Positions 45,567 through 54,769 are shown, counted from the stretch's first letter. The stretch is DNA of 64,000 nt from JBBDIJ01 sp040880485 (GCA_040880485.1 JBBDIJ010000010.1:45598-109597); one strand, 5' to 3'. Made by a program: numbers and translations. Notes: generated by a model from the letters alone, not told the origin.

Positions 45567-46372
45567 ATGAGGCCCCCGGCATGTATTTCTCTGAATTTGT
45601 TACTGTGAACCAACAATCCCGGGAGGGTCCCAACAAGGGCGAAGTAAAGTGCTTTGAGTTTTACCGGATCGTATTCATGAGTCCATTCATTCATAAAGAT
45701 TTTTTTGAACTCAATGGCAATGGCACAGCTCTTGTCCCCGAATTCCTGCTGTATCCAGTGTGAGAAATGCCCCCCCTTGAATCGGATATTCTCCCCTACT
45801 GATAGATGGCCCCCAGGGAATGTAAACGCGCGGAAATCTATGGCCAGCCTGTCGACGAGCCGACCCCAAATATTCCTGTTCAGATTTGATGTGCCCAGAT
45901 TTACATCGGGATGCGTAGCCGGATCGGCAGGTTCTGAAAACGGCCCCTCCCGCATATGATTGTAGGAGTGAATGTCGTAGACGATGACGTAGCCATATTT
46001 GAGAATGATTTTACTGAGAAAGACCTTCGAATCCGCATAAAACCTGTCATAAATGGCCAGTGATCTCTCTACCGATTTTTCGTCAGGAATTTCCTTCCAG
46101 ACATCGAGGCCCCATGCCTCCTCGGGGGTACGGTACACGGCAACACTGCGTTCCCGATTCAAATCAACTTCGAACCGGGATGTCCGGACAACAATTCGGG
46201 CAGGGACAATAGCCGTGAAGAAGTCTGTATGAGGATCTTCTTCACGCAGCCGTTCTGAACTGCTGATGTTGATGAGGGGTTTTAGCTCGTTTCTTACCTG
46301 ATGACCGCTATGGAGCGCAACCGCCACGACAGGACTTTCTCCGCCATAAAAACGATAAGATTGGCTGGACAC
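45563..46372 (-). CDS. N-formylglutamate amidohydrolase family protein
   Basis: 269 residues with a GTG start (46370-46372) preceded by AGAAAG. Conserved metal-binding residues are in ALHSGH (about 19-24), VYDIHSYNH (about 138-146) and FPGGHLSVGENI (about 189-200), and the EFKKIFMNEW segment follows. The family hydrolyses N-formyl-glutamate to glutamate and formate in the histidine pathway; members in operons with ATP-grasp and DUF1704 genes probably work on other N-acyl or gamma-glutamyl substrates. It is the first gene of this minus-strand trio. Family certain, substrate inferred. Confidence 0.88.
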   Translation of the reverse strand: MSSQSYRFYGGESPVVAVALHSGHQVRNELKPLINISSSERLREEDPHTDFFTAIVPARIVVRTSRFEVDLNRERSVAVYRTPEEAWGLDVWKEIPDEKSVERSLAIYDRFYADSKVFLSKIILKYGYVIVYDIHSYNHMREGPFSEPADPATHPDVNLGTSNLNRNIWGRLVDRLAIDFRAFTFPGGHLSVGENIRFKGGHFSHWIQQEFGDKSCAIAIEFKKIFMNEWTHEYDPVKLKALYFALVGTLPGLLVHSNKFREIHAGGLI

Positions 46373-46553
46373 TTTCTAACTCCAGAAAACAAATTCTCTC
46401 TTTGACTCTTGATTATTAAAAACCTTCAGTAAGTCTGTAACAACAGACCAGTCTCTTGCAATTAAACTCCTTGACGTCTACTATCTTAAACGAATTCAAG
46501 CGGCGAAACGTACCCGGTAATTCGGAAAGGCCTGGCAATAGTACATTCGCTCT

Positions 46554-46865
46554 TTACTTCTTTTGTTTGAATGACAGCCCGTGCTCTTCAAGCGATTTTC
46601 GAAAAACAGGTAGTGAAGCTTTCCCAATACCATGAATTTTCAATATCTCCTTCTCAGTATAGAAAGACAATTTTTCGATGGTGTCTATTCCGTGATGAAG
46701 CAAAGCATTTCTTGCCGGATTACTCAATAATGCTAAAAAGCCTGAGGCAGGTTCCTTCAATTTCTCACAAGTCGGACAGGTTGGACAATCACTACTTTTA
46801 TAAAAAGTATGTCCGAATTCACAGGTTTTTTTGATCTTATTTGTCTCCAGTCTGCTTTTATTCAT
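46554..46865 (-). CDS. RNA polymerase alpha C-terminal-domain-like helix-hairpin-helix protein with zinc knuckle
   Basis: 103 residues. The N-terminal part CEFGHTFYKSSDCPTCPTC (about 15-33) can bind zinc through its cysteines and His. The rest (about 42-100) resembles the alpha-subunit C-terminal domain or a helix-hairpin-helix fold: LSNPARNALLHHGIDTIEKL, SFYTEKEILKIHGIGKASLP. Similar short proteins occur in Bacteroidota. Its start overlaps the end of the DUF2200 gene by 8 bp (46858-46865), so the two are one operon. Function unknown; nucleic acid binding is plausible. Confidence 0.8.
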   Translation of the reverse strand: MNKSRLETNKIKKTCEFGHTFYKSSDCPTCPTCEKLKEPASGFLALLSNPARNALLHHGIDTIEKLSFYTEKEILKIHGIGKASLPVFRKSLEEHGLSFKQKK

Positions 46866-47223
46866 TTCGTAAAATCTTATCCATCTTTTTGCCTTTAGCC
46901 AATTCGTCCACCAGCTTGTCCAGGTACCTTACCTGCCTAGTTAACGTATTTTCAATTTCCTCTATCCGGTAACCACAAATGACACCTGTAATGAGGTGAT
47001 CATTCGGGTTCAATTTGGCTTTATTGAAGAATTTTTCAAAAGTTACGTTCTCATCAATGAGCTCTTCTATTTTATTGTGATCGAAGCCGGTTAGCCAATT
47101 GATAACTTGATGTAATTCATCTTTGGTCCTGCCTTTTCTCTCTACTTTGGTGATATAGTGTGGGTAAACAGATGCAAATGTCATTGTTGCCATTCGTTCA
47201 TCGTGTTCAGGAGTAGTTTTCAT
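46858..47223 (-). CDS. DUF2200 family protein
   Basis: 121 residues. MATMTFASVYPHYITKVERKGRTK and LTGFDHNKIEEL, then ITGVICGYRIEEIENTLTRQVRYLDKLVDELAKGK match DUF2200, a small cytoplasmic family of unknown function found in many bacteria. It precedes and overlaps the alpha-CTD-like gene. No promoter recognised in the sequence upstream, which borders a pseudogene region. Confidence 0.88.
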   Translation of the reverse strand: MKTTPEHDERMATMTFASVYPHYITKVERKGRTKDELHQVINWLTGFDHNKIEELIDENVTFEKFFNKAKLNPNDHLITGVICGYRIEEIENTLTRQVRYLDKLVDELAKGKKMDKILRNE

Positions 47224-47298
47224 ACTATTTTTTTCTTAGAACGATAATAATATTGAAGGACATAATCCTGGCGGTACTCAAACTGACGGACTATGATA

Positions 47299-47575
47299 AT
47301 ATTCCTCCATGATGAAGGCCTGTTAGTGACAGACCTGTCTCTATTCACGGTCAATCATTTTGATCCCGACGGAAATTTTGTGAGAACATTCAGGGGCAAA
47401 GGACGAGGGCCAGGAGAGATCGATTTTATTGGCCTTACGACCCTACATCCGAGTGGGCAGTATGGATCTCCCGGAAGGAGCCATACACATTGCACAATTC
47501 TACGAAGACCGAATCCTGTTCAGGTACCCATCCGACAATCCGGATATTCTGAAGGCCAGAGGTCAAATAAAGTAA
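47299..47575 (+). pseudogene. 6-bladed beta-propeller protein remnant
   Basis: One frame holds DPDGNFVRTFRGKGRGPGEI, the signature blade of Bacteroidota 6-bladed propeller lipoproteins. A different frame then holds LPEGAIHIAQFYEDRI and LKARGQIK with a stop at 47573-47575, the C-terminal part of the same kind of protein. The two are out of frame and the signal peptide and first blades are missing. It ends exactly where the Fic remnant begins. Confidence 0.65.
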
Positions 47576-47900
47576 CGGATTGGGTACATTATTTGTTAAA
47601 ACGATTCTGGATGCTCAATCCCGGGCCGAAAAGCTGGTTGACTTTACGTTGCAGAAAGTGAAGTTTTTTGACCGCTTCAGAGACCAATTCAACGAACGAC
47701 AACGAAAAGTCATCAACCGGATGCTTAATGAAGGCCCGGATGGTTTTGAGGGCGGCATGAATGCCAGAAAATACGTCAACATGACAAAAACCTCCAAAGC
47801 TACTGCCACGATAGACATGCAGCATTTGTTAGAAATCGGTGCGTTTAAACGATTGGGGAAAGCGGGTGGCCGCAGCACGCGATATCAGATCAATCTTTGA
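47569..47900 (+). pseudogene. Fic/DUF4172-type protein, C-terminal remnant with frameshift
   Basis: The fragment starts with KVTDWVHY in one frame and continues after a one-base shift near 47590-47597 with FVKTILDAQSRAEK, the segment that follows the Fic core in DUF4172-type Fic proteins. The remaining LNERQRKV-like region (here FNERQRKVINRMLNEG), NARKYVNMTKTSKATATID and GRSTRYQINL are the C-terminal winged helix of these proteins. The catalytic HPFxxGNG motif and the first about 250 residues are absent, so the protein is dead. It lies between the propeller remnant and the LLM gene. Confidence 0.7.
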
Positions 47901-47931
47901 AACTCATTCCTGGGCCCAAAGCACAAAACCC

Positions 47932-48918
47932 ATGCTACCACTTTCCATATTAGATCTCGCAGTTGTAACGGAGGGCAGTTCTGCCCGGCAGACGATTCAA
48001 AATAGCAGAGTTCTCGCTCAAAAAGCTGAAGAGATGAGATATCGACGCTTCTGGATGGCGGAGCATCACAACATGGAGAACATCGCCAGTTCGGCCACTT
48101 CAGTGCTGCTTGGCCATATTGCAGATGCAACCAGGAAAATCCGTGTTGGGTCGGGTGGAATCATGTTGCCCAATCACTCTCCACTGATCATTGCTGAACA
48201 GTTCGGTACACTGGAAACGATCCATCCCGATCGAGTAGATCTTGGACTGGGACGTGCACCGGGAACCGATCCGGTCACTGCAAATGCAATTCGTCCGGAC
48301 AGAATGCAGCAGGTACAGAAATTTCCACAGTTGGTGCAAGAGTTGCAGAAATATCTCTCAAAAGATAACAGCGAAAGTAAGGTTCGTGCATTTCCGGGAG
48401 AGGGAACCGAAGTGCCCATCTGGATTTTGGGTTCAAGTACAGACAGCGCCTTTTCGGCGGCAGAATTGGGGTTACCATACGCATTTGCGAGCCATTTTGC
48501 TCCTCAGCAACTCATTCCGGCTCTTCAAATTTACCGGGAGCGATTCAAGCCATCCCGACAACAGATTCAACCCTATTTCATGCCTTGCATAAATGTGATC
48601 ATTGCGGATACGGATGAAGAAGCAGAATACCTTTCAACATCCATGCTGCAGATGTTTATGGGGGTAGTGACAGGAGATCGGTCGCCCATGAAACCACCGG
48701 TTGACAGCATGGAGGGAATCTGGAATGAGCATATCAAATTTGCAGTAAAACAGATGCTGGCCTACTCATTTGTTGGGAGTGCAGAGCATGTACGCAATGA
48801 AATCCAGAACTTTCTGCACCAGACAAATGCCGATGAGCTTATGGTTTCAACGAATGTCTATGATCACGATCAGAAAGTGAAATCTTACAAGCTACTTGCG
48901 AAAGCGATGTCTGATTAA
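47932..48918 (+). CDS. LLM-class flavin-dependent oxidoreductase
   Basis: 328 residues from ATG 47932 (MLPLSILDLAVVTEGS), 31 bp after the Fic remnant. Luciferase-like monooxygenase fold: FWMAEHHNMENIASS, GHIADATRKIRVGSGGIMLPNHSPL, DLGLGRAPGTD and the C-terminal FVGSAEHVRNEI. This subgroup (annotated as LLM class, MsnO8-like) uses reduced FMN to oxidise small substrates. It has no obvious partner genes; the nearby amidinotransferase is on the opposite strand. The substrate cannot be named. Confidence 0.92.
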   Translation: MLPLSILDLAVVTEGSSARQTIQNSRVLAQKAEEMRYRRFWMAEHHNMENIASSATSVLLGHIADATRKIRVGSGGIMLPNHSPLIIAEQFGTLETIHPDRVDLGLGRAPGTDPVTANAIRPDRMQQVQKFPQLVQELQKYLSKDNSESKVRAFPGEGTEVPIWILGSSTDSAFSAAELGLPYAFASHFAPQQLIPALQIYRERFKPSRQQIQPYFMPCINVIIADTDEEAEYLSTSMLQMFMGVVTGDRSPMKPPVDSMEGIWNEHIKFAVKQMLAYSFVGSAEHVRNEIQNFLHQTNADELMVSTNVYDHDQKVKSYKLLAKAMSD

Positions 48919-49010
48919 ACGTCATCTGGCCGATTAACTTGTTATTCCAAGGCTGGAACATCGAAGTGATGAGCTGAATGAAGACCGGGAAAGCAACTTG
49001 AATTAGAGAA

Positions 49011-49880
49011 TCATTCCCGGACCAGTGGAAGTGTACAGCAGCGAAGTGACCCGCCAGTGCTTGGGGCTCCATCAAAGGGGATTTCAATGACTTCAATGCC
49101 TCTTTTTCTCATTTCTCCCACAGCTCTTTTGGATTGCGGATGATCCCTCGCGATCACCAGGCTCCTGGAAACAGAAAACACATTCGTCGCAAGAGCTTGC
49201 TGTTCTTCCCTGGTCACTTTAATCAGGTCATATTCCTTTTCAAAAAAATCCGGAATGGGTTTGATGCCATCCTCATAAAACAACGCACTATTCTCTCCAA
49301 CCGGGTTAAAAGTACAATCAAGATGAAGTATTTCTTCTTCCTTTTTCAAGTCCGTTAAATAGACAGGAATTACTTGCATCTGATCTGTAAAATTGAGCAG
49401 AAGCCATTCATATCCTTCTATGTTAGTACGCGTGCTCAATCCCACAATAACCCTACCCTTATCCACTATAATATCCCCTCCCTCCAAAAGGCAATCGACC
49501 TGTGGAATAAGAAGCGTGGGCTCATCACCCGTATAATCTTTGAGGAGTGGAAAAATACCGGCAATTTCATACTTCCGGCTCCTTTTCGCCATGTTGCAGA
49601 TGACGATCCTGTTCCCGATAACGGTGGCAACATCACGTGGTGTTAGCTGATCGTATAGAAATTTCCCCACATATTCGGGGATCAGCACTTCCACACCATG
49701 GTCTTCAAGCGCCTTCTGAAACTCTTCAAATTCTGATTTCAGCTGATCTATAGATGGATCATTACGTTTCTCATTAAGAACGTTCGAGTATTTCGCATCT
49801 GCATGAAAACCCTCCCACCGGCCAATGATTACGGTTTTTAGTGTGTCGGTTTCGTTAAACTGCGAAAATGTTCTCTTCAT
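49011..49880 (-). CDS. Amidinotransferase/arginine deiminase family hydrolase (DDAH-like)
   Basis: 289 residues. The beta/alpha-propeller pattern is complete: LLEGGDIIV (about 149-157) with the substrate-binding residues, HLDCTFNPVG with the catalytic His (about 200), and SLRCCTLPL near the C-terminus where Cys281 (RC) is the expected nucleophile. Enzymes of this superfamily hydrolyse guanidino groups: DDAH, citrullinase-like, or N-succinylarginine dihydrolase. The short length and motifs fit DDAH best. No signal, so cytoplasmic. Its stop faces the convergent LLM gene. Confidence 0.87.
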   Translation of the reverse strand: MKRTFSQFNETDTLKTVIIGRWEGFHADAKYSNVLNEKRNDPSIDQLKSEFEEFQKALEDHGVEVLIPEYVGKFLYDQLTPRDVATVIGNRIVICNMAKRSRKYEIAGIFPLLKDYTGDEPTLLIPQVDCLLEGGDIIVDKGRVIVGLSTRTNIEGYEWLLLNFTDQMQVIPVYLTDLKKEEEILHLDCTFNPVGENSALFYEDGIKPIPDFFEKEYDLIKVTREEQQALATNVFSVSRSLVIARDHPQSKRAVGEMRKRGIEVIEIPFDGAPSTGGSLRCCTLPLVRE

Positions 49881-49917
49881 ATAGCAGCACCGGGGGACTC
49901 AAATGGAGGTCCTGATA

Positions 49918-51030
49918 TCACCGCTCTACCCGTACTATACCGAATGGCTGGGTGTAGGTTCTGCCGCCATCAGTCACTATTACAGCACGGACAAAAGTGG
50001 CGGTTAAAGGGACCTCACTTACATCAACATCCGTTCCGGTGTGTACTACACGGCTTTCACCAAATTCAGGATCATGTGTGATCCACTGGATCTCGTTATA
50101 ATCGCCCTCCAGCGTCAACTCTATCTGGCTTCCGCTGGTTTGCACATTACGAATCCGAATATCCGGACGACCTCCGCGTTCCACGGGCACATAGAGAAAC
50201 AGGTGCCCTTCAGCCATTGCATGTCTAACATTTTCAATGTTTAGATCCGAGATCAGAAAAACATTACGGTTCAACCCGAAATGGGTCGTTCCGTGTGTGT
50301 CGTCGTTTGCAAAACCCCAAACCGGTCGGTCCGGCATTAGTTGATGCAAAACCTGGTCCCATTTATCCCGATCCATTGGATAACGGTCGGCCTGATTGTA
50401 GATCTCCTGGCCAATCACATGCGGATAGGTACGGTAAAAATCGATGTACCAGTCCACATCCCGTTCGTACCTGCCCGGGTGGAAAAACATGGCAAGGCCG
50501 TCCCTTTCGCCGACCTCACTCATCGATTCATGTTCATCACGACTGGCGCCGGCATATTCGCTCATATAGCTTCCGATATGATGGCTGGCAGATAGCTCAC
50601 TTCCTTCCACCGAGAGCATACCGAGCTCTTCAGGGTCCCGGTTCTGCCACACTTCGTTGGCACGGGATTCAAAAGTTCTATCATAAATTGGATTTAATTG
50701 ATCTCTGATCTCAAAATAAATATCGTTCAGCCGTGTCCAGGGATAGAGGGATTGAGGCCGTGCATCGTGATGGTGGATATCGTGATCGGTCAGGGCAAGA
50801 ATATGATACTCAAGATCATGATACATATCTATAGCCTGATGCGGGTCATAGGAACCATCGGATAATGTAGTGTGGGTATGCAGATTAGCATCGTAGTAAT
50901 GTACCGTTTGCCAGTTGATCTGCTCATAGGGATTCAAAAAATGATTGTTTTCAGATGGCATGAAGAAAACAGCAAGTGCAACAACAATTATAATAGCGAG
51001 AAGGCTAAAAAGTATTCCGGATCTATTCAT
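49918..51030 (-). CDS. Exported PHP-domain phosphoesterase-like protein
   Basis: 370 residues. An N-terminal membrane helix or signal (about 5-25) precedes a PHP domain with DANLHTHTTLSDGSYD (about 49-64) and ILALTDHDIHHHD (about 76-88), carrying His and Asp metal ligands. Later HPGRYERDVDWY and NDDTHGTT complete the set. The C-terminal 100 residues are beta-rich and look like a binding domain. The protein is probably periplasmic or on the outer face. It acts on phosphodiesters or phosphomonoesters; substrate unknown. Divergent from the 573-residue exported protein. Confidence 0.85.
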   Translation of the reverse strand: MNRSGILFSLLAIIIVVALAVFFMPSENNHFLNPYEQINWQTVHYYDANLHTHTTLSDGSYDPHQAIDMYHDLEYHILALTDHDIHHHDARPQSLYPWTRLNDIYFEIRDQLNPIYDRTFESRANEVWQNRDPEELGMLSVEGSELSASHHIGSYMSEYAGASRDEHESMSEVGERDGLAMFFHPGRYERDVDWYIDFYRTYPHVIGQEIYNQADRYPMDRDKWDQVLHQLMPDRPVWGFANDDTHGTTHFGLNRNVFLISDLNIENVRHAMAEGHLFLYVPVERGGRPDIRIRNVQTSGSQIELTLEGDYNEIQWITHDPEFGESRVVHTGTDVDVSEVPLTATFVRAVIVTDGGRTYTQPFGIVRVER

Positions 51031-51166
51031 TTGCTTGTAAGATTATCTTATTTAACTAAAAAGAATCACTGTGATGCTTTACAAGCATTTATAATAAATC
51101 ACCAATGGATGATTAGCAAATCGATTACAACCCCGGATTTTGGATTACAGGGGTTCCGGATGGCCG

Positions 51167-51175
51167 GGTTGAACC
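51167..51175. repeat. GGTTSAACC palindrome in a divergent intergenic region
   Basis: GGTTGAACC in the context CCGGGTTGAACCGG, between the divergent starts of the PHP gene (51030) and the next gene (51267). This copy is not close to a stop codon. Confidence 0.4.
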
Positions 51176-51266
51176 GGTCACATCAGGGCCCATCTCTGCA
51201 TCGTATGGAGGGGCAACACAAATAATCTCTTGAAATAGAGTACTCATTTTGTTACAATAATAAAAA

Positions 51267-52988
51267 ATGAATCTTATGATGATCAAAACCATCGTCCGCG
51301 CCCTTAAAATTATTGTAATTGGATTTATAGCTATAGTTGTCAGTTCAATATGGGGGGTATCTCATCTTGAAGGAGTAGCTGATCCTTATTCATCTTTTAC
51401 ACGGGATACTCTGGATTTAAAGGTGCCGGAGGGGGCGGCCGAAGTTGAACAGACCACCCATGGAAGGAGACCGGCTCCGAATATGGTCGCAAGTTTTGAC
51501 GGTCTCGGCTTTGGCTTTGAAGGGCCACATGGTACGTCCAGCCAGCGGAACCCGTCAGATAATTCACTGGCTGTGGGACCGGATCATATTGTACAGGCGA
51601 TTAATACCCGAATGGCCATCTTCACCAAAAAAGGTGACAAATATGACACGACCGGTGAGCCACTCTATGGACCCGTCGAAACCCGAAATGTATTCCGCGG
51701 ATTCGGCGGGCCTTGTGAACAGCAGAATAACGGGGATGCCGTCGTGCAGTATGACCAACTTGCGGATCGGTGGCTGGTTGTCATGCCAATATTCAGCCGG
51801 ATAGCACAAAGCACAGACCGGGAGTTGCTCAAGATGGGTGACCCTGCCCGGGAAAGCATTCCGGGACGCCCCGGGCAGCCCGGAGAGGCGATGCGTCTCT
51901 ATGAACCGCCTACAGATGGATCTGAAGGGGAACCTCTTCCGGAGAGGCCTCAAGCGAGCGATGATGGATCTTATGCCATGTGTTATGCCGTGAGTACCGG
52001 ACCTGATCCTTTCGGCCCGTACTATCGTTATGAATTTGTGAGACAACATTTTCCCGATTATCCACGCCCTGCCGTCTGGCCGGATGGGTATTATGTCCCT
52101 ACCAGCGCAGGGGACAACGTAATTAGAAAACAGGCATGTGTCGTTGAACGTGAAAAAATGCTTAGGGGCGAAGATGCTGCAGAGCAGTGTGTGATCATCG
52201 ACGATGTTAATTTTCTAAACAATGCGGATGTTCTTGGAAAACAGCCTCCACCTGAGGGAGCACCCAACATTATGATGGCTACCGGCGGCACTCAACTGGA
52301 CGAAGATTTCGAGGATGACGGAATCTACGCATGGACATTTGATGTCGACTGGGATAATCCATCAAATACACGTGTCGATGGACCTGAGAAGATTCCGGTT
52401 GCCCCTTACCGCTACCTGTGCGACGGACAATTGAACCCCTGTGTCCCCCAACCGGGTACAGACGTGCGTCTGGATTCACAGGGTGACAAGATTATGGCCC
52501 GACTTGTTTACAGGTGGTTCGGCGATCAGGCATCCATCGTTGCCGTACACTCTGTGAACACATCAGCCGGCGGGGGCGGGGTGCGGTGGTACGAGTTTAA
52601 AGTCGATGAGTCGAATGACATCAGCCTTTTCCAGCAGGGAACCTACGCCCCGGACGATTATTTTCGATGGATGGCCAGCCCGGCTATCGATTCGCATGGT
52701 AATATTGGGATCGGATACTCATTCGGTGGAACGCCTCATTTCGCTGGTCAGCGTTTTGCGGGCCACAGGGCTGGTGATCCTAACGGGGAACTTACCCTCA
52801 GGGAAGCTGTACTTGCCGAAGGTGAAGACGTTCAGAAAAATACCATGAGGTGGGAAGATTACAGCCAGACTGCTGTTGACCCGACGGATGATTGCACAAT
52901 CTGGTATGTCGGAGACTATTACAAGAAAGATGCACCCAGTTATTCCACACGGATCGGTGCCTTTCAATTACCGGGGTGCGGCAATTAA
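51267..52988 (+). CDS. Exported protein of unknown function, propeller-like
   Basis: 573 residues with an N-terminal signal or anchor (about 10-32). The body contains NSLAVGPDHIVQAINTRMAIF and GDAVVQYDQLADRWLVVM, the repeated W-x-V-type strands seen in beta-propeller or sialidase-like folds, and many Gly, Pro and Asp. One cysteine-rich stretch (YRYLCDGQLNPCVP) suggests disulfides. I recognise no named domain. GC-rich with high local G+C in the middle. The last residues FQLPGCGN end just before a GGTTGAACC repeat. No operon partner; divergent from the PHP gene. Confidence 0.65.
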   Translation: MNLMMIKTIVRALKIIVIGFIAIVVSSIWGVSHLEGVADPYSSFTRDTLDLKVPEGAAEVEQTTHGRRPAPNMVASFDGLGFGFEGPHGTSSQRNPSDNSLAVGPDHIVQAINTRMAIFTKKGDKYDTTGEPLYGPVETRNVFRGFGGPCEQQNNGDAVVQYDQLADRWLVVMPIFSRIAQSTDRELLKMGDPARESIPGRPGQPGEAMRLYEPPTDGSEGEPLPERPQASDDGSYAMCYAVSTGPDPFGPYYRYEFVRQHFPDYPRPAVWPDGYYVPTSAGDNVIRKQACVVEREKMLRGEDAAEQCVIIDDVNFLNNADVLGKQPPPEGAPNIMMATGGTQLDEDFEDDGIYAWTFDVDWDNPSNTRVDGPEKIPVAPYRYLCDGQLNPCVPQPGTDVRLDSQGDKIMARLVYRWFGDQASIVAVHSVNTSAGGGGVRWYEFKVDESNDISLFQQGTYAPDDYFRWMASPAIDSHGNIGIGYSFGGTPHFAGQRFAGHRAGDPNGELTLREAVLAEGEDVQKNTMRWEDYSQTAVDPTDDCTIWYVGDYYKKDAPSYSTRIGAFQLPGCGN

Positions 52989-52996
52989 AGCATTCG

Positions 52997-53005
52997 GGTT
53001 GAACC
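52997..53005. repeat. GGTTSAACC palindrome after the 573-residue gene
   Basis: GGTTGAACC starts 9 bp past the stop codon at 52986-52988. The preceding bases CATTCG and following GATTCGG extend a local symmetry. Confidence 0.4.
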
Positions 53006-53072
53006 GATTCGGCAGCACGTATGGTGGGTTTACCGTGACAAATTTCCGACTTATTCTTTTACGTAAAGTTGT

Positions 53073-54302
53073 TCAAAAATAACTGGAAATCCCGAATTGA
53101 ATTCCGGCAACTTTTGCCGCCGGATTGCCCAAAATATCCTGGTGTTGCATGTAACGGTAATTCAAACGAAGTACCGTTTGAGCAGAAGGTCTGAAGCTCG
53201 CACCGGGAACAATGGCCCATAAATCGTCTGAAATATTCCCACCCGTTTCCCGGAAGGTACCCACGTTCCAGTCCACGTATTCCAGCCTGACGGCCAGGTT
53301 CAACACCGCGTTCTCAAAGCCACCCAACGACCGCCTTAAAACCGGTTGAACAATATCCAAGAACCCTCCCTGCTGCCGGTCTCCGAATTGCTGGCCGTAG
53401 GTTTCCGGAACATCCACCATCACCCAGGCCCATTCGCCGGTGATGAAGGTATTTGTTTTCTCCAGCTTGGAATTAAAATCTAAGGCAAAAACATCCAGCC
53501 GTCTTTTCTCATCAAGAATTAAGCCATCATCCTGAAAGGTATTGTAAATCCCTCCCATATAAGAAAGGCCTATTTCCCCGATGTTTTGGTTTTTCACAGC
53601 TAGTTTACCAGTAATCAAAGGCTGGCCGTTGTTAGTTTCTTCAAAACGTTCGGCATTCTTTTTGGACGCAGGCAAAAAGGTTCTATTCTCCCCGTTTGCG
53701 ATGATACTGTTATCAAATCCGTTGGTTAGATAGATCTCGTAGCCAAAACCCCAATTGTTTACAAATTGCTTGCCGTACAGGCCAAAACCCACGTTGCTCC
53801 AGGTTGCAGGCAGCATTTCGATCATAGCGATAGGCCGGTCAACAAATTCCCATTTAGGGCCGTCATGGTTTTGATTAAAAGCACCTATGGGATTCATAAT
53901 AATGCCACCGCGAAGATTGAGCATCGGTAAAAAACTGATATCCAGTGCGGCAAACTCAATGGCAATTGCTTTCCCACCCTCTTCAAATTCAGTTTCAGAA
54001 AGGAACCTGATTTTTGGATGAATGGACGAGCCTACAAAAAGAGTAAACCGCGGAATACGGAAGGTATGGCCTTCGGTAATCCCGTCTTCCCCCATATATT
54101 GGTAGTCGGCCTCTATATATCCACCTACTGAAACAGGTGATGTACCCGCCTGATAAAACGGCCGCTCGTAAACGGCATCCATATTCATAGCATCTGCCGT
54201 CAATGTATCGCCCCGGGTATCATCGAACAGGGTACTGTCAACCTGGGCATTTGCATTGAGGGTACATGCAAAAATCGAAAAAAGCAGTATAATTTTCTTC
54301 AT
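53073..54302 (-). CDS. Outer-membrane porin, phosphate-selective/OprP-like or DcaP-like
   Basis: 409 residues from ATG 54300-54302 (MKKIILLFSIFAC), with a signal peptide ending near ANAQ. The mature part is a long run of alternating strands with turns, such as GGYIEADYQYMGED, RFTLFVGSSIHP, YMGGIYNTFQDDG, NLAVRLEYVDWNVG and a terminal RLNYRYMQHQD...GISSYF that ends in Phe, the outer-membrane barrel signature. It fits phosphate-selective porin O/P-like proteins. It is the last gene of the DUF1111/Rieske/porin operon, with gaps of 9 and 41 bp upstream. Confidence 0.85.
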   Translation of the reverse strand: MKKIILLFSIFACTLNANAQVDSTLFDDTRGDTLTADAMNMDAVYERPFYQAGTSPVSVGGYIEADYQYMGEDGITEGHTFRIPRFTLFVGSSIHPKIRFLSETEFEEGGKAIAIEFAALDISFLPMLNLRGGIIMNPIGAFNQNHDGPKWEFVDRPIAMIEMLPATWSNVGFGLYGKQFVNNWGFGYEIYLTNGFDNSIIANGENRTFLPASKKNAERFEETNNGQPLITGKLAVKNQNIGEIGLSYMGGIYNTFQDDGLILDEKRRLDVFALDFNSKLEKTNTFITGEWAWVMVDVPETYGQQFGDRQQGGFLDIVQPVLRRSLGGFENAVLNLAVRLEYVDWNVGTFRETGGNISDDLWAIVPGASFRPSAQTVLRLNYRYMQHQDILGNPAAKVAGIQFGISSYF

Positions 54303-54343
54303 AAATATTAGCACAATGATTCTAACAGTGATGAAAAATATAT

Positions 54344-54760
54344 TTAGCTCATATTAATTTTTAATATGGTACTGTCAAGAGCTACAGGGAAAGTTTGAAG
54401 CGGCTCTTCTGCCGGTCCGTTTTGCACATCTCCGTTTTGGGTAAATTCACTTCCATGGGCGGGACACTGAAGCCGGTCGCCATATACCTGAAGCTCGGTA
54501 CCCCTATGGGTGCATCTCATGAGTAAAGCACGATAATCCGTATCAGAAATCCTGAAGATGGAAACCGGGTATTGCAATCGGTTGTTATAGGCCACGACAT
54601 ATTTACTGAATTCAAATGCAGACAGGGGAACGAGCATGAATCCATTTTCCAATTCGGCATTCAGATATTTTGGTGCGGCACAACCTTCCAGGAAAAATGC
54701 AGCACCCATCAGGCCAAGACAGCTATAACTACAGGTTTTTATGAATTTTTTTCGCTCCAT
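54344..54760 (-). CDS. Rieske [2Fe-2S] lipoprotein-like protein
   Basis: 138 residues. A signal with lipobox FLEGC (Cys27) follows a basic, twin-basic start MERKKFIKTC. The Rieske cluster ligands are in CTHRG (Cys83, His85) and CPAHGS (Cys99, His102). It is a small high-potential iron-sulfur electron carrier in the periplasm. Flanked by the di-haem DUF1111 gene and the porin, all on the minus strand with 9 and 41 bp gaps, so it may pass electrons to or from the cytochrome. Confidence 0.88.
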   Translation of the reverse strand: MERKKFIKTCSYSCLGLMGAAFFLEGCAAPKYLNAELENGFMLVPLSAFEFSKYVVAYNNRLQYPVSIFRISDTDYRALLMRCTHRGTELQVYGDRLQCPAHGSEFTQNGDVQNGPAEEPLQTFPVALDSTILKINMS

Positions 54761-54769
54761 ATTATCTAT

